Below, one piece after another: positions 63,479 through 63,522 of a DNA stretch of 63,522 nt. The position numbers and the translations under genes are program-made. The stretch's first letter is position 1. Each line of letters begins with the position of its first letter. Under the pieces are notes generated by a model. The model had not been told where the DNA came from and did not search any database. It worked only from the letters and a program-made list of their open reading frames with translations. The DNA is from Sphaerosporella brunnea (lineage: Eukaryota > Ascomycota > Pezizomycetes > Pezizales > Pyronemataceae), in contig VXIS01000282.1 in the NCBI GenBank assembly GCA_008704415.1, forward strand, positions 1-63,522. Direction: 5' to 3'.

Positions 63479-63522
63479 TAATTATTCTTGGATCCAGGAT
63501 GGCTGCCGCCACTCGCGGCGGC

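Overview
The window is nuclear DNA of a filamentous fungus, most likely an ascomycete (Pezizomycotina). The grounds are short introns (48-109 nt, with one of 213 nt) carrying GTRNGN donors and CTGAC/CTAAY branch sites, a lone dispersed 5S rRNA gene, and typically fungal families: a FunK1-type kinase, a many-LysM protein beside a subgroup-C GH18 chitinase, F-box proteins, a Tad-like LINE and a Ty1/copia element. I cannot place it to genus.

Layout. 1-8 kb is gene-poor and dense with small inverted-repeat transposons; it also holds a 228-aa gene with a DUF7079-like segment and a small membrane-protein locus. 8.16-13.74 kb is a complete minus-strand copia element with identical 199-bp LTRs and a 5-bp target duplication, inserted in frame into a host membrane-protein gene (7794-8160 plus 13742-14216). 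16-31 kb holds an inverted pair of diverged copies of a SAM-like gene locus (16156-17607 and 28987-30850). Between them lie a 397-aa disordered protein gene, the 5S gene, a 1.2-kb Mutator-like element carrying an intron-containing FAR1-domain gene, and a FunK1 kinase gene. 31-37 kb has two hAT-type MITEs and a decayed HNH-nuclease gene. 37.5-43.8 kb is a full-length but inactivated Tad-like LINE with a 14-bp target duplication that includes a telomere-like CCCTAACCC.

44.3-55.9 kb is the best preserved gene block. An 8-LysM secreted protein gene (minus strand, 6 exons, 935 aa) and a 21-exon GH18 chitinase gene (plus strand, 1703 aa) diverge from a 2-kb intergenic region. I built both models by hand and both keep an open frame across every junction. 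The pairing fits a chitin-directed module in which a chitin-binding LysM protein accompanies a killer-toxin-alpha-like chitinase. 57.8-62.1 kb has an F-box gene interrupted by a TA-flanked MITE and an F-box/ankyrin gene whose repeats are almost identical to one another.

The most unusual content is the mobile fraction. At least twelve TIR elements have readable ends: TA-flanked, TTA-flanked, 8-bp hAT-flanked and 9-bp MULE-flanked. Two of them carry their own non-transposase genes: the FAR1-only MULE at 23254-24478 and a 1.45-kb TA-flanked element at 4306-5750 encoding a protein I do not recognise.
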